Shown here piece by piece: positions 39,318 through 48,278 of a DNA stretch of 62,181 nt; the first letter of the stretch is position 1; the number at the start of each line of letters is the position of its first letter. A model generated the notes under the pieces. It was not told the DNA's origin. It saw nothing but the letters and a program-made list of their open reading frames with translations, and did no database searches. The translations under genes and the position numbers were made by a program. The DNA lies in NCBI GenBank assembly GCA_019119365.1, contig DWXD01000045.1, forward strand, positions 1 through 62,181. Direction: 5' to 3'. This DNA comes from Candidatus Gemmiger stercoripullorum (GTDB lineage Bacteria > Bacillota > Clostridia > Oscillospirales > Ruminococcaceae).

Positions 39318-40334
39318 ATGAGTGAAACTGTAAAGAACAACCAGGAGCCGAAATACATCCTGGAAGTGCGCGACCTGCACACGACCTTCTCGACCGACCA
39401 GGGCGGCCAGGTCAACGCGGTCAACGGCGTATCCTTTGCGCTGGAACCCGGCAAGATCCTCGGCATCGTGGGCGAGTCCGGCTCCGGCAAATCGGTCACG
39501 GCCTATTCCATCATGGATATTCTGTCCGACAACGGCTCCATCACCGGTGGCCAGGTCCTGTATAAGGGCGAGGACATCACCCAGTGGGACCAGAAAAAGA
39601 TGCAGCACTTCCGCGGCAAATGCTGCTCCATCATCTTCCAGGACCCCATGACCAGCCTGAACCCCGTGTTCACCATCGGCAACCAGCTGATGGAGGCCAT
39701 CCTGCTGCACACCGACCGCAACAAGGCCGAAGCCAAGGCCCGCGCCATCGAAATGCTGCAGCTTGTCGGCATCAACGAACCGGAAAAGCGCATCAAGCAG
39801 TACCCGTATGAGCTGTCCGGCGGCATGCGCCAGCGCGTCATGATCGCGATGGCGCTGGCCTGCGAGCCCGACATCCTCATCGCCGACGAACCCACCACCG
39901 CGCTGGATGTGACCATCCAGGCGCAGATCCTGGAACTGATGCAGGACCTGCAGAAAAAGCTCGGCATGGCCATCATCATCGTCACGCACGACCTCGGCGT
40001 CATCGCCTCGATGTGCGACGAGATCATCGTCATGTACGGCGGCCGCGTCTGCGAGCGCGGCACCGCCGACGACATCTTCTACAACCCGGCCCACGAGTAC
40101 ACCAAGGGTCTGCTGCGTTCCATCCCGTCCGGCTCCCGCATGAAGGAGCGCCTGGTGCCCATCGGCGGCACCCCCATCAACATGCTGGACCTGCCCGCCG
40201 GCTGCGCGTTCTGCCCGCGGTGCGACTCCGCCATGAAGATCTGCCTGCGTGAACAGCCGCAGGAGATCCAGGTGGGCGAAAACCATTACGCCTCCTGCTG
40301 GATGAACATCAAGAAAGCCAAGGAGGGTAAGTAA
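39318..40334 (+). CDS. oppD: oligopeptide ABC transporter ATPase OppD
   Basis: A 338-residue ATPase with Walker [10 protein letters not shown]-loop [10 protein letters not shown], signature LSGGMRQRV, Walker [15 protein letters not shown] and switch His in VTHDLG. The C-terminal extension carries the [14 protein letters not shown] cysteine cluster, which in related Opp/Dpp ATPases binds an iron-sulfur cluster. GAGGAGG lies 15 bases before ATG 39318. Confidence 0.95.
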   Translation: MSETVKNNQEPKYILEVRDLHTTFSTDQGGQVNAVNGVSFALEPGKILGIVGESGSGKSVTAYSIMDILSDNGSITGGQVLYKGEDITQWDQKKMQHFRGKCCSIIFQDPMTSLNPVFTIGNQLMEAILLHTDRNKAEAKARAIEMLQLVGINEPEKRIKQYPYELSGGMRQRVMIAMALACEPDILIADEPTTALDVTIQAQILELMQDLQKKLGMAIIIVTHDLGVIASMCDEIIVMYGGRVCERGTADDIFYNPAHEYTKGLLRSIPSGSRMKERLVPIGGTPINMLDLPAGCAFCPRCDSAMKICLREQPQEIQVGENHYASCWMNIKKAKEGK

Positions 40335-40335
40335 G

Positions 40336-41379
40336 ATGGCCAACAACGAATACCTCGTTCAGGTCGAGCACCTGAAAGAATATTTCCCCGTGCGCGCCGG
40401 TTTTGGCCGCACGATCCCGCTCAAGGCGGTCGATAACGTCTCCTTCAGCATCCGCCCGGGCGAGACCCTCGGCCTTGTCGGCGAATCGGGCTGCGGCAAG
40501 ACCACGGTCGGCCGCACGCTGCTGCAGCTGTACAAGCCCACCGGCGGCCGCATCATCTTTGACGGCCAGGTCATCTACGACAGCGGCGAGCAGTATGACG
40601 AAAACGGCCGCCTCAAGGTGGACGCCAACGGCAAGCCCATCCTGGGCAAGAAGGTCCAGGCTGACATGCTGCCCTACCGCAAGCAGATGCAGATGGTCTT
40701 CCAGGACCCGTACTCCTCGCTCAACCCGCGCATGACGGTTGAAGACATCATCGGCGAACCGCTCGACGTGCACAAACTGTGCAAAAACAAGAAGGAGCGC
40801 CGCGAGCGCGTCATGGAGCTGATGGAGCTCGTCGGCCTCAACGCCGAGCACGCCATGCGCTACCCGCATGAGTTCTCCGGCGGCCAGCGCCAGCGCATCG
40901 GCATCGCCCGCGCCCTGGCGGTCAACCCCAAGTTCATCGTCTGCGACGAGCCCGTCTCGGCGCTGGACGTGTCCATCCAGGCGCAGGTCGTCAACATGTT
41001 CGAAGACCTGCAGAAAAAGCTCGGCGTCGCGTATCTGTTCATCGCGCACGACCTGCTCGTCGTCCACCACATCAGCGACCGCATCGCGGTCATGTATCTG
41101 GGCAAGATGATGGAGCTGGCCGATGCCGACGAACTCAACGACAACCCAATCCACCCCTACACCCAGAGCCTGCTTTCGGCTGTGCCCATCCCGGACCCCA
41201 AGACCGCGCGCGCGTCCCAGCGCATCGTGCTCGAAGGCGACGTGCCCAGCCCGCTGCACATGCCCAGCGGCTGCCCGTTCCGCACCCGCTGCCGCTATGC
41301 GACCGAGCAGTGCGCCAAGGAGATGCCCCCCTTCACCGACCGCGGCAACGGCCATTTCGTCGCCTGCTGGAACAAGTAA
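40336..41379 (+). CDS. oppF: oligopeptide ABC transporter ATPase OppF
   Basis: A 347-residue partner of OppD with Walker [22 protein letters not shown], signature [15 protein letters not shown], Walker [15 protein letters not shown] and IAHDLLVV. The insertion at about residues 78-110 ([24 protein letters not shown]) is longer than in most OppF proteins. The C-terminal cysteine cluster ([14 protein letters not shown]) is present. Starts one base after the oppD stop region, with AAGGAGG inside oppD. Confidence 0.95.
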   Translation: MANNEYLVQVEHLKEYFPVRAGFGRTIPLKAVDNVSFSIRPGETLGLVGESGCGKTTVGRTLLQLYKPTGGRIIFDGQVIYDSGEQYDENGRLKVDANGKPILGKKVQADMLPYRKQMQMVFQDPYSSLNPRMTVEDIIGEPLDVHKLCKNKKERRERVMELMELVGLNAEHAMRYPHEFSGGQRQRIGIARALAVNPKFIVCDEPVSALDVSIQAQVVNMFEDLQKKLGVAYLFIAHDLLVVHHISDRIAVMYLGKMMELADADELNDNPIHPYTQSLLSAVPIPDPKTARASQRIVLEGDVPSPLHMPSGCPFRTRCRYATEQCAKEMPPFTDRGNGHFVACWNK

Positions 41380-41509
41380 AGCGGGGAGGTTGGCCGGGGG
41401 CGCTCTGTCGCCTTGCACAAACTGCACGGCAAACGGCGAATGGATTTGTGCAATGTTCGTCGTTCCGCCCAAAAATGGCAACAGAAAAGCAACAGCTTGC
41501 CCATTGGCA

Positions 41510-41538
41510 TTGCAATGCCTTTTCCCCGGCCGTATAAT
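41510..41538 (+). promoter_or_regulatory. strong promoter of oppA with palindromic operator
   Basis: TTGCAA (41510-41515), 17-base spacer, TATAAT (41533-41538). The perfect 14-base palindrome GGCATTGCAATGCC (41506-41519) covers the -35 box, so repression or activation here is likely. This promoter would let the binding protein be made in excess over the membrane components. Confidence 0.75.
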
Positions 41539-41631
41539 GGGCATCATCAGGCAGAACACCTGCTTTGCAGGTTTCTGAATAGAGGAGGCCGCCACCCCGG
41601 CGGTTTCAACAAATATCTAGGAGGAAAGAAT

Positions 41632-43581
41632 ATGAAAAAGCTCATGGCATCTGTGCTTGCCGCGGGCATGGTCCTCAGCCTGGCCGGCTGTGGCAGCACT
41701 GGTTCCAGCACTGCCGCCAGCACCAGCTCTGAGGCCAGCACCGAGGCTGCCACGACCGAGTCTGCCAGCGGCGAAGCCACGGCGGCGGCGAATACCGACG
41801 CCAGCACGCTGTACCTCAGCATCGCTTCCGAGCCCGACCGTCTGGACCCGCACCTGAACAGGGCCGTGGACGGCGCTGTTCTGGCTGTCAACTCCTTCGT
41901 CGGCCTGCTGACCTACGACAGCGAAGGCAACCTGGCCCCCGGCATCGCCGAGTCCTGGGAGGAGAGCGAGGACGGCCTGACCTACACCTTCCACCTGCGT
42001 GAGAGCAACTGGAGCGACGGCACCCCGCTGACCGCGAACGACTTCGTCTACAGCTGGAACCGCGCCGCCAACCCGGCCACCGCTTCCGACTACAGCTACC
42101 TGTACGACGGTCTGATCGCCAAGAACGAGGTCGCCCTCGAAATGGAGGCCAACCCCGACTATGACGCGAACGCCGCCGCCGAGGCCGAGGCCAACGGCGA
42201 AGAGTACGACGTCCCCGCCGAAGTTTACACCGAAGCCGCCAAGGCTGCGCAGGCTGCCAACGAGATCCTCGTCGGCATTGAAGCGACCGACGACCTGACC
42301 TTCAAGGTCAAGCTGGTCAGCCCCTGCCCGTACTTCCTGAGCCTGTGCGCTTTCCCGACCTTCTACCCGGTCCCGCAGGCTTCTGTTGAGGCTGCGAACC
42401 CCGACGGCACCAACCCCGGCGCCTGGGCGCTGGAAGCCGGTTTTGTTTCCAACGGCGCTTACACCTGCACCGCCTGGGAGCACAACCAGAGCATGACCTA
42501 CACCAAGAACCCCGAGTACTGGGATGCTGAGAACGTCCAGATCGAGACCCTGCAGTTCATGCTGAGCGACGACGATACCGCCGTCTTCTCCGCTTACAAC
42601 GCCGGCGACCTCGACTTCATCGACACCGTTCCCACCAATGAGGTCGGCAACCTGATCGACCAGAACCCCGAGTTCCATGTCGTTGACCAGATCGGCACCT
42701 ACTATGTCGGCTTCAACGTCAACTCCGAGGCTCTGTTCGGCGGCCGCACCCCCGAGGAAGCCGCTGCGATCCGCGAGGCCATCACCCTGCTGATCGACCG
42801 CCAGTACATCGTTGACACCGTCACCCAGGCCGGCCAGCAGCCCGCCAACACCTTCGTGCCCGCCGGCATGAGCGACTCCAACGGCGCCGAGTTCCGCCAG
42901 AACACCGACGCCTACACCTACCCGGACGAGGCTTCGGTCGGTTACTACGATCCTTCTGAGGAAGCCCTCGACGCCAACACCGAGAAGGCCATCGAGCTGC
43001 TCGAGAGCGTCGGCTATGTCTTCGACGAGAACGGCATGCTGAGCGAAGAGACCCCGATGTCCTTCACCTACCTGGTCAACACCGACTCCGGCAACGAGGC
43101 TTGCGCTGCCGCCATCCAGCAGGACCTGAGCTATATCGGCATCGACATGCAGATCCAGACCCAGGACTGGAACGTCTTCCTGAACGAGCGCAAGGCCGGC
43201 AACTATGACATCTGCCGCCAGGGCTGGATCGCCGACTACGACGACCCGATCAACATGCTCGAGATGTGGGTCTCCAACTCCGGCAACAACGACTGCCAGT
43301 TCGGCCGTTCTGTCGGCAGCCAGACCACCAGCCCGGCTCCCAGCTATGCGCCGCAGAACTGGGATGAGTACGACGCTCTGATCGACCAGATCAAGGCCGA
43401 GACCGACCTGACCAAGCGCGTTGCGCTGATGCACCAGGCCGAGGATATGCTCATGGATACCTGGGCGATCGTGCCGCTGTACTACTACAACGACATCTAC
43501 ATGCAGAAGTCCAACGTCGAAGGCGTCTTCACCAACCCGTTCGGCTACAAGTACTTCATGTACGCCACCAAGACCGTCTGA
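41632..43581 (+). CDS. oppA: oligopeptide-binding lipoprotein OppA
   Basis: A 649-residue lipoprotein of solute-binding family 5. Signal MKKLMASVLAAGMVLSLAGC with lipidated Cys20, a Ser/Thr/Ala spacer to about residue 60, then LYLSIASEPDRLDPHL and YTFHLRESNWSDGTPLTANDFVYSWNR, the family signature. A roughly 50-residue Ala/Glu-rich insertion (about residues 170-215) is unusual. Codon use is biased to a few favoured codons (AAC, GAC, CTG), suggesting very high expression. AGGAGGAAAG precedes ATG 41632. It captures peptides outside the cell for OppBCDF. Confidence 0.95.
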   Translation: MKKLMASVLAAGMVLSLAGCGSTGSSTAASTSSEASTEAATTESASGEATAAANTDASTLYLSIASEPDRLDPHLNRAVDGAVLAVNSFVGLLTYDSEGNLAPGIAESWEESEDGLTYTFHLRESNWSDGTPLTANDFVYSWNRAANPATASDYSYLYDGLIAKNEVALEMEANPDYDANAAAEAEANGEEYDVPAEVYTEAAKAAQAANEILVGIEATDDLTFKVKLVSPCPYFLSLCAFPTFYPVPQASVEAANPDGTNPGAWALEAGFVSNGAYTCTAWEHNQSMTYTKNPEYWDAENVQIETLQFMLSDDDTAVFSAYNAGDLDFIDTVPTNEVGNLIDQNPEFHVVDQIGTYYVGFNVNSEALFGGRTPEEAAAIREAITLLIDRQYIVDTVTQAGQQPANTFVPAGMSDSNGAEFRQNTDAYTYPDEASVGYYDPSEEALDANTEKAIELLESVGYVFDENGMLSEETPMSFTYLVNTDSGNEACAAAIQQDLSYIGIDMQIQTQDWNVFLNERKAGNYDICRQGWIADYDDPINMLEMWVSNSGNNDCQFGRSVGSQTTSPAPSYAPQNWDEYDALIDQIKAETDLTKRVALMHQAEDMLMDTWAIVPLYYYNDIYMQKSNVEGVFTNPFGYKYFMYATKTV

Positions 43582-43603
43582 TCCTGATCAGAATGTCTTT
43601 CCA

Positions 43604-43634
43604 GCGCCCCCGCGCCCAGCGCGGGGGCGCTTTT
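43604..43634 (+). terminator. terminator of oppA
   Basis: 12-bp stem GCGCCCCCGCGC / GCGCGGGGGCGC, loop CCA, then four T. Confidence 0.85.
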
Positions 43635-43648
43635 GCATGCCGCAAAAG

Positions 43649-43810
43649 GCCCCCTTGTCAAAGGGGGCTGGCTGCGGCGTAAGCCGCAGACTGGGGGATT
43701 GCCTGAAAATTGCCGCCCGCTCCCGCCGCTTCCTTCAAACAGCAGCCAGCCGCAAAGCAATCCCTCCGTCACGGCCTGCGGCCGTGCCACCTCCCTTTGA
43801 CAAGGGAGGC
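43649..43810. repeat. MITE-like element with 54-base inverted terminal units
   Basis: Left unit 43649-43702: hairpin GCCCCCTT / AAGGGGGC (loop GTCA), then CTGCGGC / GCCGCAG (loop GTAA), then a block ending GGGGGATTGC. Right unit 43757-43810 is the same layout on the minus strand with CCTCCCTT / AAGGGAGG, CACGGCC / GGCCGTG and GGAGGGATTGC. Stems differ in sequence between the units but stay paired. The 54-base centre encodes nothing obvious. It lies between two terminators. Confidence 0.7.
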
Positions 43811-43824
43811 AGCCCACCTATAAA

Positions 43825-43865
43825 AAACATCCCCGGCCGGGCGCTGCGCCCTGCCGGGGATGTTT
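43825..43865 (-). terminator. terminator of ireB
   Basis: AAACATCCCCGGC (43825-43837) / GCCGGGGATGTTT (43853-43865); on the minus strand the arm runs into six T. Confidence 0.85.
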
Positions 43866-43875
43866 GTCTTTGAGA

Positions 43876-44130
43876 TCAATTACGCCGAACGTAATCGCGC
43901 ACCAGCGCCTGCAAAAGATCGTCGCGGTCAATGCGGCGGATCAGCGCACGGGCGTTTTTATAGGTCGTGATGTAGGTCGGGTCTTCCGAAAGGATGTACC
44001 CCACCAGCTGGTTGACGGGGTTGTAGCCCTTTTCCTCCAGCGCGCCGTACACCAGCATGACTGCCTGTTTGATCTCCTGATCTTTGTCGTCACGGATGGA
44101 AAAGACCGCGGTCGGTTCCGAAACTGCCAT
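43876..44130 (-). CDS. ireB: IreB-family regulatory phosphoprotein
   Basis: An 84-residue protein of the DUF965/YrzL family. The patterns [25 protein letters not shown] and [25 protein letters not shown] are nearly invariant in the family. In Enterococcus, IreB is phosphorylated on N-terminal threonines by the PASTA kinase IreK and limits cephalosporin resistance; here the candidate is Thr7 (SEPTAVF). The usual neighbours alaS and ruvX are not present. Good AAAGGGGG before ATG 44130. Confidence 0.93.
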   Translation of the reverse strand: MAVSEPTAVFSIRDDKDQEIKQAVMLVYGALEEKGYNPVNQLVGYILSEDPTYITTYKNARALIRRIDRDDLLQALVRDYVRRN

Positions 44131-44300
44131 GGCAACAACCCCCTTTGTTTAAAGTCTGTACCTAACATTATACGCGCATTTGTTCAAAACTGCAAGGGGA
44201 AAACTGTCGATGCGCATATTATTTACAAATTATCCTCGGGAAAGGGCGGAAAAATCAAAATGCCGCAGTTTTTTCGGATACGCGCCGGATACTGTGCGCT

Positions 44301-45434
44301 TTACGCCTGCGGCAGCGCTTCGCCCTTTTTGATCACGGTGCGGATGCCCAGCCCCGCGTCCGCCAGCACCACGTTGCCATAGCGCCCCACGGCCAGGCTG
44401 CCATAGTCGGCGTCTATGCCGATGCAGCGGGCCGGGTTCTCGCTGGCGGCGCGCACGGCGCTCTCCAGCGGCACGCCCATGTCCAGCACGGCGGTGCGCA
44501 TGCAGTCGTACAGGCAGGTCGCGCTGCCCGCGATCGTATCGGGGTGTTCGGTCAGCGTCGCGCGCGGGCCGCGCACGGTCACGGCCTGGCCGCCCAGGCT
44601 GTACTGCCCGTCCGGCAGGCCCGCGGCCTCCATGCTGTCGGCAATCAGCACCACATGGTCGTCGCCAAACACGCGGAAGGTGAACCGCACCATGGCCGGG
44701 TGGATGTGCACGCCGTCGGTGATCAGCTCCACCGTGGCGCCTTCCTCCAGCGCGGCCACAATCGGCCCCGGCGCGCGGTGGGTGATGCCCGGCATCGCGT
44801 TGTACAGGTGGGTCATGTGCCTGGCCCCGGCCGCAAACGCCGCTTTGGCCGTGTCGTAGTCGGTGCAGGTGTGCGCGATGGACACGCGCACCTCGCCGCC
44901 GCACGCGCGGATGAAATCCAGCGCGCCCGCTTCCTCCGGCGCCAGGTCCACCAGCTTGATCAGCCCGCCGCTGCGCGCCTGCAGGCGGCGGAACATCGCG
45001 GCGTCGGCGCCCATCACATACTTGGGGTTCTGTGCGCCGATCTTGCTCGGGCTGATGAACGGCCCTTCCATGTTGATGCCGACAAGGTCGGCCCCGCGCT
45101 CGTTTTTGTGCGCTTTGGCGGTGTCCATAATGCCGGACAGGATCTCCTCGCTGAACGTCATCGTGGCCGGGCAGATCGCCAGCACGCCTTTGCTGGCCTC
45201 AAAATCTGCAATGGCCTGCAGGCCGGCTTCGTCGGCGTCGCAGAAATCATGCCCCACCGCGCCGTGGAAGTGGATGTCCACCAGCCCGGGCAGGGCGTAC
45301 AGCCCTGCGGCGTCCAGCACCGTCTCGCCCGGCTCCGGCGCGCAGGGCGGCACAATGCGCCCGCCGCGGATGCACAAATCGCCGCGCACAAAGCGGTGCT
45401 GCGGGGTGTAAATGGTTGCGTTCTGGATGATCAT
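44301..45434 (-). CDS. nagA: N-acetylglucosamine-6-phosphate deacetylase
   Basis: Removes acetate from GlcNAc-6-P in the cytosol. The 377-residue amidohydrolase has VDIHFHGAVGHD (metal-binding HxH), GINMEGPFISPSKIGAQNPKYV (Glu ligand), SIAHTCTDYDTAKAA, MTHLYNAMP and LITDGVHIHP; ADSMEAAGLPDG contains the catalytic Asp. Start at ATG 45434 behind GGAGG, 15 bases after nagB. It gives glucosamine-6-P for the NagB reaction. Confidence 0.95.
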   Translation of the reverse strand: MIIQNATIYTPQHRFVRGDLCIRGGRIVPPCAPEPGETVLDAAGLYALPGLVDIHFHGAVGHDFCDADEAGLQAIADFEASKGVLAICPATMTFSEEILSGIMDTAKAHKNERGADLVGINMEGPFISPSKIGAQNPKYVMGADAAMFRRLQARSGGLIKLVDLAPEEAGALDFIRACGGEVRVSIAHTCTDYDTAKAAFAAGARHMTHLYNAMPGITHRAPGPIVAALEEGATVELITDGVHIHPAMVRFTFRVFGDDHVVLIADSMEAAGLPDGQYSLGGQAVTVRGPRATLTEHPDTIAGSATCLYDCMRTAVLDMGVPLESAVRAASENPARCIGIDADYGSLAVGRYGNVVLADAGLGIRTVIKKGEALPQA

Positions 45435-45449
45435 GGCCCTCGCCTCCGT

Positions 45450-46178
45450 TTACAGCAGGCTCAGCGCGTCGGCGTCGCACACCAGCGTGAAGTCCGGGTG
45501 CATCTGCAAAATCGAGGCCGGCACCTCCGGCGTGACCGGGCCGAAGAACGCCTGTTTGACGATGGGGGCCTTGTCCTTGCCGTTGGCCACCAGCAGCACC
45601 TTGCGCGCCTGCATGATGGTCTTGATGCCCATTGTGTACGCCTGCTTGGGCACCAGGTCCTCGTTGCCGTCAAAGAAGCGCTTGTTCGCCTCGATGGTCT
45701 CAGGCTTCAGGTCGACGCAGTGGGTGCCCAGCTCAAACGCCGCGCCCGGCTCGTTGAAGCCGATGTGCCCGTCGTGCCCGATGCCCAGCAGCTGCAGGTC
45801 GACGCCGCCCACCGCGTGGATGATGTCGTCATACCGGCGGCATTCCTCCTCGGCGTCCAGGTTGGTGCCGTCGGGCAGGTTGATGCGGTCGGGGTCGATG
45901 TTGATGTGGTCAAAGAAATGCTCGTGCATGAAATGCCAGTAGCTCTGCGGGTCCTCACGGCGCAGGCCGCGGTACTCGTCCAGGTTGACGCTGGTCACTT
46001 CGGAAAAATCCAGGTCGCCCTTGTTGTACCAGTCGATCAGCTGCTCGTAAATGCCGACCGGCGTGCTGCCGGTCGCCAGGCCCAGCACGCAGTTGGGCTT
46101 CATGATGACCTGGGCCGAGATGATGTTGGCCGCTTTGCGGGACATGTCCTTGTAATCGGTCGCGCGGATGATTTTCAT
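45450..46178 (-). CDS. nagB: glucosamine-6-phosphate deaminase
   Basis: Converts glucosamine-6-P to fructose-6-P and ammonia. The 242-residue protein has GLATGSTPVGIYEQL, SVNLDEYRGL (catalytic Asp), GIGHDGHIGFNEPG (catalytic His/Asp) and the C-terminal MGIKTIMQARKVLLVANGKDKA. Start at ATG 46178 behind GGGAGG. First gene of the nagBA operon. Confidence 0.96.
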   Translation of the reverse strand: MKIIRATDYKDMSRKAANIISAQVIMKPNCVLGLATGSTPVGIYEQLIDWYNKGDLDFSEVTSVNLDEYRGLRREDPQSYWHFMHEHFFDHINIDPDRINLPDGTNLDAEEECRRYDDIIHAVGGVDLQLLGIGHDGHIGFNEPGAAFELGTHCVDLKPETIEANKRFFDGNEDLVPKQAYTMGIKTIMQARKVLLVANGKDKAPIVKQAFFGPVTPEVPASILQMHPDFTLVCDADALSLL

Positions 46179-46228
46179 GGCAATAAACCTCCCAATGATA
46201 CAGTGTGAAGGGATGAACTCTACCTTCT

Positions 46229-46256
46229 AGTATAGCATCAAAAACAAAAAAGACAA
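46229..46256 (-). promoter_or_regulatory. promoter of nagBA
   Basis: On the minus strand TTGTCT (46251-46256), 16-base spacer, TATACT (46229-46234), 51 bases before nagB. Confidence 0.7.
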
Positions 46257-46302
46257 TGTACAAAACACCTTTTTGTGCGAAACGCGCCCCGGCAAAAGAA
46301 AA

Positions 46303-46332
46303 CCACCGGCAAGCCGCACGGCTTGCCGGTGG
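46303..46332 (-). terminator. terminator of nagE
   Basis: 14-bp stem CCACCGGCAAGCCG / CGGCTTGCCGGTGG, followed on the minus strand by TTTTCTTTT. It separates nagE from nagBA transcription. Confidence 0.85.
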
Positions 46333-46382
46333 GGGAGCGGGGTGAACCAGCGGCCCCGCGGAAGGTTGGGTCAAAATGCCGT

Positions 46383-47879
46383 TTACAGCATCTTCTTCAG
46401 CTCGTCATACACGAACTGGACCTTGGGGCCGATAACGACCTGGCAGGAAGTCTTGCCCGGGCGGATGACGCCGGCCGCGCCCGCGGCCTTGACGGCTTTC
46501 TCATCCACGGCGGTGGAATCCTTCACCTCAAAGCGCAGGCGGGTGGCGCAGTAATCGACGCCGGACACATTGCCCTTGCCGCCGATGGCTGCCAGCACGC
46601 CGCTGGCGATCTTGGTAAAGTCGTTGTTGGCCAGCTGGATGTTGGCCTCGGCGGCTTCGCTGTCCTCGTCCTCACGGCCGGGGGTGGTCAGGTTGAACTT
46701 GGTGATCGCAAAGCGGAACACAACATAGAACACAATCGCAGCGGCAAGGCCCAGCGGCAGGATCATCCAGGTGTTCGCATGCGCAGGCAGCGGATAGGAG
46801 AAGACCAGGTCGGTCGCACCGGCAGAGAACATGAAGCCGGCGCGGAAGCCCGTGTAGTAGGTGATGACAGCGAAGATGCCGTACAGCAGCGCGTACACGA
46901 CATACAGCGGGAAGCACAGGAACATGAAGCCGAACTCAAACGGCTCGGTAACGCCGCACACGAACGCGCAGATGGCGGCCGAGGTGACAAGACCGATGGC
47001 GGCTTTCTTGTTCTTGGCGGTGTGGACCATCGCCAGCGCCGCGCCCGGGATACCGAACATCATGCAGGGGAAGAAGCCGGACATATACATGCCGAGGCTC
47101 CAGTTGATGACTTCGCCGTTGGTGCCGACATCGCCGGTGACAAGCCCCGCCCAGTAGTTGGACAGATCGCCGATGCCGATGGTGTCAAACCAGAAGACGT
47201 TGTTCAGCGCGTGGTGCAGGCCGGTGGGGATCAGCAGGCGGTTGAAGAACGCGTACAGGCCCGCGCCGATGCCGTCCAGGCTGACGATGCCCTGGCCGAG
47301 CATATACAGCGCGTTGAAGATCAGCGGCCACACAAACAGCAAGATCACCGAGACGATGATCGAGACAATGCCGGTGACAATGGCGACGCAGCGCTTGCCG
47401 CTGAAGAACGCCAGCCAGTCAGGCAGCTTGGTGTTCTTGAACTTGTTGTAGCACGAAGCGCCGATGATGGCGGCCAGGATGCCGATGAAGGCGTTGCCCG
47501 CCGTCTTTTCAAAGGCGACGTAGGTAGAAGTGCCTTCGGTCAGGTTCATGAACGGCAGCGCGCTGACCACGGCGGGGGAGAGCAGCTGGGTCATCATCAG
47601 GTAGCTGACAAGGCCCGCCAGCGCGGACGTGCCGTCGTGGTCGTCAGACAGGCCGACAGCCGCGCCGACGGCGAACAGCCAGGCCATGTTGTCGATCAAA
47701 GCGCCGCCCGCCTTGATCAGGATAAAGCCGATCGTGTAGGCCAGACCTTCGGTCGCGCCCTTCGCACCCATCGCGGCCGGGGCCAACGCGTAGCCCAGGC
47801 CCATCAGGATGCCGCAGATCGGCAGCGCGGCAACGGGCAGCATGAGCGCCTTGCCGAGCTTCTGCAGGTATTTCATCAT
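46383..47879 (-). CDS. nagE: PTS system N-acetylglucosamine-specific EIICB component
   Basis: Imports and phosphorylates GlcNAc (glucose family PTS). The 498-residue protein has the EIIC membrane domain (about residues 1-385: MKYLQKLGKALMLPVAALP, GLHHALNNVFWFD, GVTEPFEFGFMFL) and a C-terminal EIIB domain with the phosphorylated Cys in VDYCATRLRFEV. There is no EIIA domain, so it must borrow one. Of the closely spaced ATGs, 47879 is favoured because AGGAGG ends 10 bases before it; an ATG six bases further upstream is too close. GlcNAc specificity is inferred from sequence type and the nagBA neighbours. Confidence 0.92.
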   Translation of the reverse strand: MMKYLQKLGKALMLPVAALPICGILMGLGYALAPAAMGAKGATEGLAYTIGFILIKAGGALIDNMAWLFAVGAAVGLSDDHDGTSALAGLVSYLMMTQLLSPAVVSALPFMNLTEGTSTYVAFEKTAGNAFIGILAAIIGASCYNKFKNTKLPDWLAFFSGKRCVAIVTGIVSIIVSVILLFVWPLIFNALYMLGQGIVSLDGIGAGLYAFFNRLLIPTGLHHALNNVFWFDTIGIGDLSNYWAGLVTGDVGTNGEVINWSLGMYMSGFFPCMMFGIPGAALAMVHTAKNKKAAIGLVTSAAICAFVCGVTEPFEFGFMFLCFPLYVVYALLYGIFAVITYYTGFRAGFMFSAGATDLVFSYPLPAHANTWMILPLGLAAAIVFYVVFRFAITKFNLTTPGREDEDSEAAEANIQLANNDFTKIASGVLAAIGGKGNVSGVDYCATRLRFEVKDSTAVDEKAVKAAGAAGVIRPGKTSCQVVIGPKVQFVYDELKKML

Positions 47880-48013
47880 AAAAAGCATTCCTCCTATCGG
47901 GCGAACGGTCCCCCGCACAGCCGCCCCGGCGCGCACCGGGGCACATGGCAGGCGGGGGCGTCCGCCCGTTTTCCTGCGGCAGGGCACGCCCTGGTTCCGG
48001 CCACACCGCCGCA

Positions 48014-48044
48014 TGTTAATACAATAGTAACATATTGCACACAA
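48014..48044 (-). promoter_or_regulatory. probable nagE promoter with palindromic site
   Basis: On the minus strand TTGTGT (48039-48044), 17-base spacer, TATTAA (48016-48021). A 19-base palindrome TGTTAATA, CAA, TAGTAACA (48014-48032, one mismatch) covers the -10 and spacer. The leader between it and nagE (47880-48013) is G+C-rich with no feature recognised. Confidence 0.5.
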
Positions 48045-48151
48045 AAAAGGAAGATGCTGGAGAAAAAATCCAGAAAAATCAACAAAAATCGATAAGTGTT
48101 CGGCAAAAGAGCCCCGCGCCGCCGGGGCAAAACCGCCGCAAAACCACAAAA

Positions 48152-48176
48152 GAGCGGGGCGCAGCGCGCCCCGCTC
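48152..48176 (-). terminator. terminator of thiT
   Basis: 11-bp stem GAGCGGGGCGC / GCGCCCCGCTC, loop of 3, followed on the minus strand by TTTTGTGGTTTT. Confidence 0.75.
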
Positions 48177-48229
48177 AGCTTATAGAAAAACCACCCGTTT
48201 CAGCTTCGGCAGCCGTTTCCGGTTGCCCT

Positions 48230-48253
48230 GTGGGGCGGGCGATCTCGCCCGCC
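48230..48253. repeat. REP-like hairpin with GTGG foot
   Basis: GGCGGGCGA (48234-48242), loop TC, TCGCCCGCC (48245-48253), preceded by GTGG instead of GTAG. Relative of the copy at 6077-6100, with the top stem pair inverted. Confidence 0.6.
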
Positions 48254-48278
48254 GCGCCGCTGGTTTTTCAAAAAATGC

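Noticed and set aside
46275-48095. 606-codon open frame on the plus strand
   Set aside because: Antisense to nagE; His/Gln/Arg-rich translation with no motif.
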